From: Streptomyces sp. S3(2020)
GTDB taxonomy: Bacteria; Actinomycetota; Actinomycetes; Streptomycetales; Streptomycetaceae
NCBI RefSeq assembly: GCF_013044505.1
Contig: NZ_JABERD010000081.1
Location: forward strand, 1 to 39,966
Direction of reading: 5' to 3'
Length of the DNA: 39,966 nt
Both the position numbers and the translations under genes were made by a program. Of the stretch, positions 8,270 to 16,990 are shown piece by piece. The stretch's first letter is position 1, and the number at the start of each line of letters is the position of its first letter. A model generated the notes under the pieces. That model ran no database searches. It was not told the origin of the DNA and saw only the letters and a list, made by a program, of their open reading frames with translations.

Positions 8270-8458
8270 TCATCCGTGGTCTCGTACGGCGTAGTTGAGC
8301 GCGTTCTCGCTCAACAGCTCCTCGATGTCGTCAAAAAGCGTCAGCACCTCTCGTGACACTTCGTCCGGATTGCGCCCGGCGGCCATCTGACCGGCGATCA
8401 GCCCCGGGAGCGGAGCGGCGGCGCCCGCCCTCGCGCCACTCGCCGTGACAGTGGGCAC
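8270..8458 (-). CDS. small hypothetical protein (62 aa)
   Basis: A 62-codon frame from GTG 8458, rich in Ala/Gly at the N-terminus and acidic-helical at the C-terminus (NPDEVSREVLTLFDDIEELLSE). Third-codon GC is about 80% over the second half, consistent with coding. No RBS stands out before GTG 8458. An internal ATG within the segment GQMAAGRNPDEV is an alternative start. It is divergent from the adenosyltransferase gene, only ~40 bp away, so the two promoters would overlap. I recognise no family, and it could be spurious. Confidence 0.45.
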   Translation of the reverse strand: MPTVTASGARAGAAAPLPGLIAGQMAAGRNPDEVSREVLTLFDDIEELLSENALNYAVRDHG

Positions 8459-8487
8459 ACGCGTGTTCCGGACGGCCGGGGCGTAAC

Positions 8488-8493
8488 TACGCT
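8488..8493 (+). promoter_or_regulatory. -10 box of a probable leaderless adenosyltransferase promoter
   Basis: TACGCT is followed by six bases and then ATG at 8500, placing the transcription start on the start codon. No Shine-Dalgarno sequence is present in between. Confidence 0.5.
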
Positions 8494-8499
8494 GGGCCC

Positions 8500-9072
8500 A
8501 TGGTCAATCTGACGCGCATCTACACCAGGACCGGCGACCAGGGCACCACCGCCCTCGGCGACATGAGCCGGGTCGCCAAGACCGATCTGCGGATCTCGGC
8601 GTACGCCGACGCCAACGAGGCGAACGCGGTGATCGGGACGGCGATCGCGCTGGGCGGGCTCGACGAGGAGATCGTCAAGGTCCTCACCCGGGTACAGAAC
8701 GACCTGTTCGACGTGGGCGCGGACCTGTCGACGCCGGTCGTGGAGGACCCGGAGTTCCCGCCGCTGCGGGTCGAGCAGTTCTACGTCGACAAGCTGGAGG
8801 CGGACTGCGACCACTTCAACGAGCGGCTGGAGAAGCTCCGCTCCTTCATCCTGCCCGGCGGCACACCAGGTGCGGCCCTGCTGCACCAGGCATGCACGGT
8901 CGTACGACGCGCCGAGCGCCAGACATGGGCTGCCCTGGAGGTACACGGCGAGGCGATGAACCCGCTCACGGCGACCTATCTGAACCGGCTCTCGGACCTA
9001 CTGTTCATCCTGGCGCGGACGGCCAACAAGGACGTCGGGGACGTGCTCTGGGTCCCGGGTGGGGAGCGCTGA
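8500..9072 (+). CDS. PduO-type cob(I)yrinic acid a,c-diamide / cobalamin adenosyltransferase
   Basis: A 190-residue ATP:cob(I)alamin adenosyltransferase of the PduO class, which makes adenosylcobalamin from reduced corrinoid and ATP. Diagnostic motifs are the N-terminal ATP loop TRIYTRTGDQGTT, SAYADANEANAVIG, the helix RAERQTW and the C-terminal YLNRLSDLLFILAR. Length and order match the family. The gene appears leaderless. Its last 75 bases overlap antisense with the convergent membrane-protein gene. From memory, a homologue lies near the atp block in mycobacteria too. No other cobalamin gene is nearby. Confidence 0.93.
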   Translation: MVNLTRIYTRTGDQGTTALGDMSRVAKTDLRISAYADANEANAVIGTAIALGGLDEEIVKVLTRVQNDLFDVGADLSTPVVEDPEFPPLRVEQFYVDKLEADCDHFNERLEKLRSFILPGGTPGAALLHQACTVVRRAERQTWAALEVHGEAMNPLTATYLNRLSDLLFILARTANKDVGDVLWVPGGER

Positions 9073-9606
9073 CGCCGGCTGCTTCTTCGGCCAGATCGTG
9101 TACGACAGCGCGATGAGGCCGTAGATACCGACCGTCCGCAGCGCCACCCACTGGAACGAGCGCAGTGAGCTGATGTCGCCGGAGTCCCCGACGTACCAGA
9201 CGGCGAGCTGGAGGAGACCGGCCGCCACCGCTCCCCCGTACACGGCCCGCAGCCACAGCTTCGCCTCGTGGGCGGCGCGGGCCCGCCCGTACCGCGGGGG
9301 CTTCGGCGGGCGCGAGGCCCCGGCCAGGCGGTGTGCGGCGTGGCCGTCCAGCCAGCGGATCGTGTAGTGGCCGAAGGCCACCGTGTACCCGATGTAGAGC
9401 GCCGCCAGGCCGTGCTCCCAGCCCGGTTCGGCGCCGTTCTTGAGGTCGATCGCCGTGGCGGCGAACAGGACCAGCTCCAGCACCGGCTCGCACAGCAGCA
9501 GCACCACACTGGTCCGGCGCCACTCCAGCAGGTACCGGACGGCCAGGCCCAGGGCCAGCAGCACCCAGAAACCCACTTCACAGGCGATGATCAGCGCGAC
9601 GATCAC
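8998..9606 (-). CDS. integral membrane protein of unknown function
   Basis: A 202-residue protein with about five hydrophobic helices: residues ~2-24, ~32-50, ~65-82, ~120-145 and ~158-178. They are separated by a basic loop rich in Pro and Arg (GASRPPKPPRYGRARAA). The C-terminal ~25 residues are hydrophilic and encoded in the overlap with the adenosyltransferase gene. GTG 9606 is chosen because GAGAGGAGCG lies just upstream; longer frames lose the RBS. No catalytic motif is seen. It is divergent from the sensor-kinase gene across 152 bp. Confidence 0.8.
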   Translation of the reverse strand: MIVALIIACEVGFWVLLALGLAVRYLLEWRRTSVVLLLCEPVLELVLFAATAIDLKNGAEPGWEHGLAALYIGYTVAFGHYTIRWLDGHAAHRLAGASRPPKPPRYGRARAAHEAKLWLRAVYGGAVAAGLLQLAVWYVGDSGDISSLRSFQWVALRTVGIYGLIALSYTIWPKKQPASALPTRDPEHVPDVLVGRPRQDEQ

Positions 9607-9758
9607 GACTCGCTCCTCTCGGTCACCCTTCCAGGCTCCCGTCGGGAACAGCCGCTCTCGTCGTCGGCGATGACGAACTCGCGGTACATCGAAGGATGCA
9701 GTGCACAACCGTTCGCGGGGATCAGGCGGAGCGCGGACCTCCCGTGTTGGATGGGGTC

Positions 9759-10940
9759 ATGGCCGTACGACTGCCCCGCCCGCACCGGTTCGACGTGTAC
9801 GTCGCTGTCGGAGGGCTCCTCGGCGGCCTGCTGCTGATGGCCATAGGGCTGGGCACCCGGCGGTCCGCCGACCCGATCACCCTCTTCGACGGCCCCTGGC
9901 CGGTGCTGGTGCCGCTCGTCGTGATGGCCGGCTGCGAGCTGCTGCGCCGCACGGCGCCCCGCACGGCCCTGCTCACCGGCACGGCCGCGATCTGCGCCGA
10001 CCTGGTGACCCAGGGCAGTCTGGCCACCGTCCTGATGTTCACCGACCTCGTGTACGCGGCCGTCCTGTACGGCCCGCTCGCCTCGGCCCGCCGTATCCAG
10101 TGGATCACCGGCCTGCTCACCGTGATCGGGACGCTGGTGCCGCTCGCCGTGTGGCGGGAGCCCGAGGCGCTGCTGATCGGCGTGGTCGTCGGGGTGGTCG
10201 CCTACGCGCCGGCCGCCACCGGCTGGATCGTGCGCAACCACCGCGATGCCGCCGAGGCCGCCCTGCTGCGCGCCGAACAGACCGCGCTGCTCGCCGAGAT
10301 GGACCGCAGCCAGGCCGTCGGCGCCGAGCGCGCCCGGATGGCCCGCGAGCTGCACGACATGGTGGCCAACCACCTCTCGGCGATCGCCATCCACTCCACG
10401 GCCGCGCTCTCCCTCGACGACCCGAAGACCTCCCAGGAGGCCCTCACGGTCATCCGGGAGAACAGTGTCGAGGGGCTGTCCGAGATGCGTCGGCTGATCG
10501 GCATCCTGCGGGACAGCAGCGGCGATCTGGAACCGGTCGCAGCTCCGACACTCGACGGACTCGGCTCCCTGGTCGACGGCGCCCGCGCCAACGGGCTCGA
10601 CGTCGGCCTCGACCTCGACCACGGCCCGTTGCCGACGCCGGTCGAGCTCGCCGCCTACCGCATCGTCCAGGAGTCCCTGACCAACGCCCTCAAGCACGCG
10701 TGCCCGGGCCGTGTCACCGTCGCCCTCGCCCAGCGGGACGGGTCCCTCGCCGTCCTCGTGACCAGCCCGTACGGCCACCGGGACGGCCCGCGCGCCCCTG
10801 GTTCCGGGGCCGGGCTCGTCGGGATGCGGGAGCGGGCCGCGCTGCTGGGCGGCACGTTCGAGGCAGGGCCCGACGGCGCCCTGTGGGCCGTCCGCGCCGT
10901 CCTCCCCGTCACCGACGTCACTGAAGGAGATCCCGCATGA
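9759..10940 (+). CDS. chiS: ChiS-type sensor histidine kinase (NarX/DesK-like)
   Basis: A 393-residue membrane kinase. The first ~150 residues form about six hydrophobic helices. A coiled linker and the HisKA_3 dimerisation motif ERARMARELHDMVANHLSAI follow, with phospho-accepting H199. The C-terminal HATPase domain shows RIVQESLTNALKHA (N box) and GSGAGLVGMRERAALLGG (G box). The regulator gene overlaps its stop by 4 nt. The position ahead of a NarL-type regulator and a chitinase matches the chiS-chiR-chiC locus of S. coelicolor, so it probably controls chitinase expression. The start is uncertain: ATG 9759 has GGATGGGG just upstream, but GTG 9744 or ATG 9696 are possible. Confidence 0.88.
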   Translation: MAVRLPRPHRFDVYVAVGGLLGGLLLMAIGLGTRRSADPITLFDGPWPVLVPLVVMAGCELLRRTAPRTALLTGTAAICADLVTQGSLATVLMFTDLVYAAVLYGPLASARRIQWITGLLTVIGTLVPLAVWREPEALLIGVVVGVVAYAPAATGWIVRNHRDAAEAALLRAEQTALLAEMDRSQAVGAERARMARELHDMVANHLSAIAIHSTAALSLDDPKTSQEALTVIRENSVEGLSEMRRLIGILRDSSGDLEPVAAPTLDGLGSLVDGARANGLDVGLDLDHGPLPTPVELAAYRIVQESLTNALKHACPGRVTVALAQRDGSLAVLVTSPYGHRDGPRAPGSGAGLVGMRERAALLGGTFEAGPDGALWAVRAVLPVTDVTEGDPA

Positions 10941-11578
10941 TTCGCGTGCTCGTCGCCGAGGACCAGTCCGCCGTCCGCGCCGGGCTGGTCCTCATCCTGC
11001 GCAGCGCGCCTGACATCGAGGTGGTCGGCGAGGCCGCGCACGGCGAACAGGCGGTGGCGCTGGCCCGGGAACTGCGGCCCGACCTCGTGCTGATGGACGT
11101 ACAGATGCCGCGTCTGGACGGGGTGTCGGCGACCCGGATGGTCACGGAGGAGGGGCTCGCGGACGTCCTCGTGCTGACCACCTTCGACCTCGACGAGTAT
11201 GTGTTCGGGGCGCTCAGGGCCGGGGCCGCCGGGTTCCTGCTGAAGAACACCGAGGCGAAGGACCTCGTGGAGGCGGTCCGCACGGTGGCGCGCGGCGAGG
11301 GGATCGTCGCTCCGGCCGTCACCCGCCGGCTGATCTCCGAGTTCGCCGCCAAGCCCGTACGGCAGCCGAGCACCGACCCAGCAGTCCTGGACATCCTCAC
11401 CCGCAGGGAACGCGAGGTGTTGTCCTGCCTGGGCGAGGGACTGTCCAACGCGGACATCGCGGCCCGTCTCGACATGGCGGAGGCGACGGTGAAGACGCAC
11501 GTCAGCCGACTACTGGGGAAGCTGGATCTGCGCAGCCGCGTGCAAGCCGCCGTGCTGGCGCAGGAGTTGGGTGTCTGA
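10937..11578 (+). CDS. chiR: ChiR-type NarL/FixJ response regulator
   Basis: A 213-residue response regulator. The receiver domain holds acidic residues E8/D9, phospho-acceptor D54 (LVLMDVQMP), T85/T86 and K107 (FLLKN). The C-terminal LuxR-type helix-turn-helix is LTRREREVLSCLGEGLSNADIAARL followed by EATVKTHVSRLLGKL. The ATG overlaps the kinase stop (ATGA) and follows GAAGGAGAT. In S. coelicolor the homologue ChiR activates chiC, immediately downstream. Here the chitinase promoter begins about 30 bp after this stop, which fits the same job. Confidence 0.92.
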   Translation: MIRVLVAEDQSAVRAGLVLILRSAPDIEVVGEAAHGEQAVALARELRPDLVLMDVQMPRLDGVSATRMVTEEGLADVLVLTTFDLDEYVFGALRAGAAGFLLKNTEAKDLVEAVRTVARGEGIVAPAVTRRLISEFAAKPVRQPSTDPAVLDILTRREREVLSCLGEGLSNADIAARLDMAEATVKTHVSRLLGKLDLRSRVQAAVLAQELGV

Positions 11579-11593
11579 GCGATCACATACAGA

Positions 11594-11627
11594 GTGGTCC
11601 AGACCTATTGACCCGTGGTCCAGACCT
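11594..11627 (+). promoter_or_regulatory. two direct repeats (chitinase operator / dre-like)
   Basis: GTGGTCCAGACCT occurs at 11594-11606 and again at 11615-11627, exactly 21 bp (two helical turns) apart. The TGGTCCAGACCT core is the direct repeat known from Streptomyces chitinase promoters, where it mediates chitin induction and glucose repression. It also resembles the DasR site (dre, core TGGTCTAGACCA). The second copy lies between -35 and -10. Confidence 0.85.
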
Positions 11628-11636
11628 TTCTATTCT
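11608..11636 (+). promoter_or_regulatory. chiC promoter
   Basis: The -35 TTGACC (11608-11613) and -10 TATTCT (11631-11636) are 17 bp apart, a near-canonical SigA pair interleaved with the direct repeats. The expected start is near 11643, leaving a ~54-nt leader before the chiC ATG. Confidence 0.8.
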
Positions 11637-11696
11637 CGCCGCACCGTGGGCGTGAAGGCTCAGTCGCGCCCCCAACACCCCTCAAGGAGGCGCGGC

Positions 11697-13526
<1,830 letters not shown>

Positions 13527-13550
13527 GCGGGTTACGACCGTCGGTAGGAA

Positions 13551-13997
13551 CTAGGCGACATTGACGCGCTGACCGGGCGGGGCTGCTTCCAGCCACGCGA
13601 GAAAACCGGTCAGCGCGTCTTCGCTCATGGCGAGTTCAAGTCGCGTGCCCCGGTGCAGACAGGTCAGGATGACGGCGTCGGAGAGCAGCGCCAGCTCCTC
13701 CTCGCCCTCGGGATGACGACGCCCCGCGACCTCGATCGCGGCGCGCTCCAGGATGCGGCGCGGGCGGTAGGCGTAGGAGAAGACGCGGTACCACTCGATG
13801 CGGTCGCCGTTGTAGCGGGCGACACCGTAGCTCCAGCCCTTGCCGTTGGTGTCGGGTTTCTCCGGGACGTCCCAGCGCAGCGAACAGTCGAAGGTGCCAC
13901 CGGAGCGCTGGATGAGTCTGCGACGAAGGCCGAAGACGAACAGTCCCAGCACCACGAGTGCCACGACGATTCCGCACACAGTCAGAGCGAGGACCAT
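13551..13997 (-). CDS. DUF2550-type membrane-anchored protein
   Basis: A 148-residue protein with one N-terminal transmembrane helix (VLALTVCGIVVALVVLGLFV) followed by a basic RRRLIQR stop-transfer and a soluble domain (DCSLRWDVPE, GWSYGVARYNGDRIEWYRVFSY). It matches the DUF2550 family that sits just downstream of atpC across actinobacteria. The function is unknown. ATG 13997 lies 9 bp after AGGAGG; GTG 14003 would be only 3 bp from it. Its 3' coding end contains a long inverted repeat that may terminate chiC transcription. The gene lies beyond the atp operon terminator, so it probably has its own promoter. Confidence 0.88.
   Translation of the reverse strand: MVLALTVCGIVVALVVLGLFVFGLRRRLIQRSGGTFDCSLRWDVPEKPDTNGKGWSYGVARYNGDRIEWYRVFSYAYRPRRILERAAIEVAGRRHPEGEEELALLSDAVILTCLHRGTRLELAMSEDALTGFLAWLEAAPPGQRVNVA
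13563..13619 (+). terminator. large hairpin inside the DUF2550 gene, probable chiC terminator
   Basis: GACGCGCTGACCGG (13563-13576) pairs perfectly with 13606-13619. The 29-base interval contains a nested GGCTG-CTTC-CAGCC hairpin. It lies 37 bp after the chiC stop, inside the last ~23 codons of the convergent gene. Confidence 0.6.
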
Positions 13998-14053
13998 CGA
14001 CACCGACCTCCTCGTCTACTCGGTAACGGAATGGAAAAAACATCCACATTTGC

Positions 14054-14101
14054 CTCAGCCGCGACCAGGGCCGGATTGCTCCGGTCCCAGCCGCGGCTGA
14101 G
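14054..14101 (-). terminator. atp operon terminator
   Basis: CTCAGCCGCG (14054-14063) pairs with 14092-14101. The enclosed sequence also folds (GGGCCGG against CCGGTCCC). It lies 25 bp beyond the atpC stop. A run of six T on the minus strand occurs ~10-15 bases further on. Confidence 0.7.
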
Positions 14102-14125
14102 TGACGTCATAGGCGTGACGCGCGG

Positions 14126-14500
14126 CTAGCGCGTCGCCGCCGCACGGATGCGTACGTCCGCGCGACGCTCGGCGGCGGCGTCACCCTCCGCCTTCGCGCG
14201 CTCCAGCTCGCGTTCCGCGCGCTGGATGTCGATCTCGTCCGACAGCTCGGCGATCTCGGCCAGCAGCGACAGCTTGTTGTCCGCGAACGAGATGAAACCG
14301 CCGTGCACCGCGGCGACGACCGTTCCACCATCACTCGTACGGATGGTCACCGGGCCCGACTCCAGCACACCGAGCAGCGGCTGGTGACCGGGCATGACGC
14401 CGATGTCGCCGGACGTGGTGCGCGCGACGACCAGGGTGGCCTCGCCGGACCAGACCTCTCGGTCGGCCGCGACCAGCGCGACGTGCAGCTCAGCAGCCAA
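14126..14500 (-). CDS. atpC: F1Fo ATP synthase subunit epsilon
   Basis: The 124-residue epsilon subunit of the F1 central stalk, which couples rotation and can inhibit ATP hydrolysis. The N-terminal beta sandwich (MAAELHVALVAADREVWSGEA, then GDIGVMPGHQPLLGVL) is followed by the helical hairpin EIDIQRAERELERAKAEGDAAAERR. The start is TTG 14500: AGGAG lies five bases upstream and homology begins at AAELHV. It is the last atp gene, separated from atpD by an unusual 116-bp gap holding three hairpins, one placed right before its RBS. Confidence 0.95.
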   Translation of the reverse strand: MAAELHVALVAADREVWSGEATLVVARTTSGDIGVMPGHQPLLGVLESGPVTIRTSDGGTVVAAVHGGFISFADNKLSLLAEIAELSDEIDIQRAERELERAKAEGDAAAERRADVRIRAAATR

Positions 14501-14518
14501 GGTGGCTCCTCGGGTCAC

Positions 14519-14540
14519 CACCCGGCTGTTCGGCCGGGTG
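14519..14540 (-). promoter_or_regulatory. hairpin directly upstream of the atpC ribosome-binding site
   Basis: CACCCGGC-TGTTCG-GCCGGGTG forms an 8-bp stem whose end lies within ~10 bases of the atpC AGGAG. It could limit degradation or modulate initiation at the TTG start. Confidence 0.4.
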
Positions 14541-14567
14541 TTGGTTACAAGTCTAGTAGGCGTGAAA

Positions 14568-14595
14568 GAGGGGGCGGGACGTACCCCGCCCCCTC
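14568..14595 (-). terminator. intrinsic-terminator-like hairpin between atpD and atpC
   Basis: An 11-bp GC stem, GAGGGGGCGGG paired with 14585-14595, with a 6-base loop. On the minus strand it is followed directly by TTTC. It lies just after the atpD stop, inside the operon. A second hairpin (GAACTCAG-TCA-CTGAGTTC, 14600-14618) overlaps the atpD stop. Confidence 0.6.
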
Positions 14596-14616
14596 AGTCG
14601 AACTCAGTCACTGAGT

Positions 14617-16053
14617 TCAGGAGACGCCGAGCTCCTTGGCGTTGGCCTTGAGGTCCTCGATGCCACCGCACAGGAAGAACGCCTGCTCCGGGAAGTGGTC
14701 GTAGTCGCCGTCGATGATCGCGTTGAACGCGGTGATCGACTCGTCCAGCGGTACGTCCGACCCGTCGACGCCGGTGAACTGCTTGGCGACGTGGGTGTTC
14801 TGGGACAGGAAGCGCTCCACGCGACGGGCACGGTGGACGACGAGCTTGTCCTCTTCGCCCAGCTCGTCGATACCGAGGATCGCGATGATGTCCTGAAGGT
14901 CCTTGTACTTCTGCAGGACCGTCTTGACACGCATGGCCGTGTTGTAGTGGTCCGCCGCGATGTAGCGGGGGTCCAGGATGCGGGACGTGGAGTCCAGCGG
15001 GTCCACGGCCGGGTAGATGCCCTTCTCGGAGATCGGACGGGAGAGCACCGTCGTCGCGTCGAGGTGGGCGAAGGTGGTGGCCGGGGCCGGGTCGGTCAGG
15101 TCGTCCGCGGGGACGTAGATCGCCTGCATCGAGGTGATCGAGTGACCACGGGTCGAGGTGATGCGCTCCTGGAGGAGACCCATCTCGTCGGCCAGGTTCG
15201 GCTGGTAGCCCACCGCGGAGGGCATCCGGCCGAGCAGGGTCGAGACCTCGGAACCGGCCTGCGTGAAGCGGAAGATGTTGTCGATGAAGAACAGCACGTC
15301 CTGCTTCTGCACATCGCGGAAGTACTCCGCCATGGTCAGACCGGCCAGCGCCACGCGCAGACGGGTGCCCGGGGGCTCGTCCATCTGACCGAAGACCAGG
15401 GCGGTCTTGTCGATGACGCCCGACTCGGCCATCTCCTCGATGAGGTCGTTGCCCTCACGGGTGCGCTCACCGACACCGGCGAACACGGAGACACCGTCGT
15501 GGTTGTTGGCGACGCGGTAGATCATCTCCTGGATGAGCACCGTCTTGCCGACGCCGGCACCACCGAACAGACCGATCTTTCCACCCTTGACGTACGGGGT
15601 GAGAAGGTCGATGACCTTGACGCCGGTCTCGAACATCTCGGTCTTCGACTCGAGCTCGTCGAAGTTCGGGGCCTTGCGGTGGATGCCCCAGCGCTCGCCG
15701 TCGTACTGCTCGTCGGTGTTCAGCACCTCACCGAGGGTGTTGAACACCTTGCCCTTGGTGAAGTCGCCGACGGGCACCGTGATGGAGGCACCGGTGTCGG
15801 TCACCGCGGCCTGGCGGACCAGACCGTCGGTGGGCTGCATCGAGATGGTGCGGACCAGGCCGTCACCCAGGTGCTGGGCGACCTCCAGGGTCAGCGTCTT
15901 CTTCGCGCCGTCCTGGGCCGGGTCGGCCACCTCGACGTGAAGGGCGTTGTAGATGTCGGGCATGGCGTCGACGGGGAATTCCACGTCGACGACCGGGCCG
16001 ATGACCCGGGCGACGCGGCCCGTGGCAACGGCCGTCTCAACTGTCGTCGTCAT
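14617..16053 (-). CDS. atpD: F1Fo ATP synthase subunit beta
   Basis: The 478-residue catalytic beta subunit. It shows Walker A GGAGVGKTVL, the catalytic glutamate in GVGERTREGNDL, Walker B VLFFIDNIFRF and the DELSEED-region equivalent DELGEEDKL. The N-terminal barrel starts ATGRVARVIGPVVDVEFP. Its ATG overlaps the atpG stop by one base (TAATG on the minus strand), implying coupled translation. Length and motifs are normal. Confidence 0.98.
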   Translation of the reverse strand: MTTTVETAVATGRVARVIGPVVDVEFPVDAMPDIYNALHVEVADPAQDGAKKTLTLEVAQHLGDGLVRTISMQPTDGLVRQAAVTDTGASITVPVGDFTKGKVFNTLGEVLNTDEQYDGERWGIHRKAPNFDELESKTEMFETGVKVIDLLTPYVKGGKIGLFGGAGVGKTVLIQEMIYRVANNHDGVSVFAGVGERTREGNDLIEEMAESGVIDKTALVFGQMDEPPGTRLRVALAGLTMAEYFRDVQKQDVLFFIDNIFRFTQAGSEVSTLLGRMPSAVGYQPNLADEMGLLQERITSTRGHSITSMQAIYVPADDLTDPAPATTFAHLDATTVLSRPISEKGIYPAVDPLDSTSRILDPRYIAADHYNTAMRVKTVLQKYKDLQDIIAILGIDELGEEDKLVVHRARRVERFLSQNTHVAKQFTGVDGSDVPLDESITAFNAIIDGDYDHFPEQAFFLCGGIEDLKANAKELGVS

Positions 16054-16970
16054 TACCTGTCACTCCCCGCGGTCGCGTCGGCCAGGGCTGCGGAGCCACC
16101 GACGATCTCGCTGATTTCCTGGGTGATTTCGGCCTGGCGGGCCGCGTTGGCAAGTCGGGAGAGGCTGGTGATCAGGTCTCCCGCGTTGTCGGTGGCCGAC
16201 TTCATCGCGCGGCGTGTGGCGGCGTGCTTGGAAGCGGCCGACTGGAGCAGCGCGTTGTAGATACGGCTCTCGACGTACCGCGGCAGCAGGGCGTCGAGGA
16301 CGTCCTCCGCCGAGGGCTCGAAGTCGTAGAGCGGAAGGATCTCGCCCTTGGGCGCGGCCTCCGCGGCGACCTCTTCGAGGCTGAGCGGCAGCAGACGGTC
16401 GTCGAGCGCCGTCTGCGTCATCATCGAGACGAACTCGGTGAAGACGATGTGGAGTTCGTCCACGCCGCCCTCGGCCGTGTCCTTCTCGATGGCCTCGATC
16501 AGCGGACCCGCGACCTTCTTGGCGTCCGCGTACGTGGGCTCGTCGGTGAAGCCCGCCCACGACTCCACGACCTTGCGCTCGCGGAAGTTGTAGTGGGCCA
16601 GACCGCGGCGGCCGACGATGTACGTGTCGACCTCCTTGCCCTCGGCCTCAAGACGCGCGGTCAGCTGCTCCGCCACCTTGATGGCGTTGGAGTTGAACGC
16701 GCCGGCGAGACCACGGTCGCTCGACAGGAGCAGCACCGCGGACCGCACGACCGTGTCGGCCTGCGTGGTCAGCGGGTGCTTCGTGTTCGAGCCGGTACCG
16801 ACCGCCGTGACCGCACGCGTCAGTTCCTGCGCGTACGGCGTGGAGGCCGCCACCTTGCGCTGCGCCTTGACGACACGCGAGGCGGCGATCATCTCCATCG
16901 CCTTCGTGATCTTCTTGGTCGCGGTGACGGATCGGATGCGACGCTTGTAGACCCGGAGCTGGGCTCCCAT
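16053..16970 (-). CDS. atpG: F1Fo ATP synthase subunit gamma
   Basis: The 305-residue rotor shaft of F1. The N-terminal helix MGAQLRVYKRRIRSVTATKKITKAMEMIAASR and the C-terminal helix ending ARQAEITQEISEIVGGSAALAD form the coiled coil that turns inside the alpha/beta hexamer; the middle is the Rossmann-like domain (SDRGLAGAFNSN). It follows atpA by 20 bp and overlaps atpD by one base. Confidence 0.97.
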   Translation of the reverse strand: MGAQLRVYKRRIRSVTATKKITKAMEMIAASRVVKAQRKVAASTPYAQELTRAVTAVGTGSNTKHPLTTQADTVVRSAVLLLSSDRGLAGAFNSNAIKVAEQLTARLEAEGKEVDTYIVGRRGLAHYNFRERKVVESWAGFTDEPTYADAKKVAGPLIEAIEKDTAEGGVDELHIVFTEFVSMMTQTALDDRLLPLSLEEVAAEAAPKGEILPLYDFEPSAEDVLDALLPRYVESRIYNALLQSAASKHAATRRAMKSATDNAGDLITSLSRLANAARQAEITQEISEIVGGSAALADATAGSDR

Positions 16971-16990
16971 GAGTCAGGTCCCTTCCGTCG

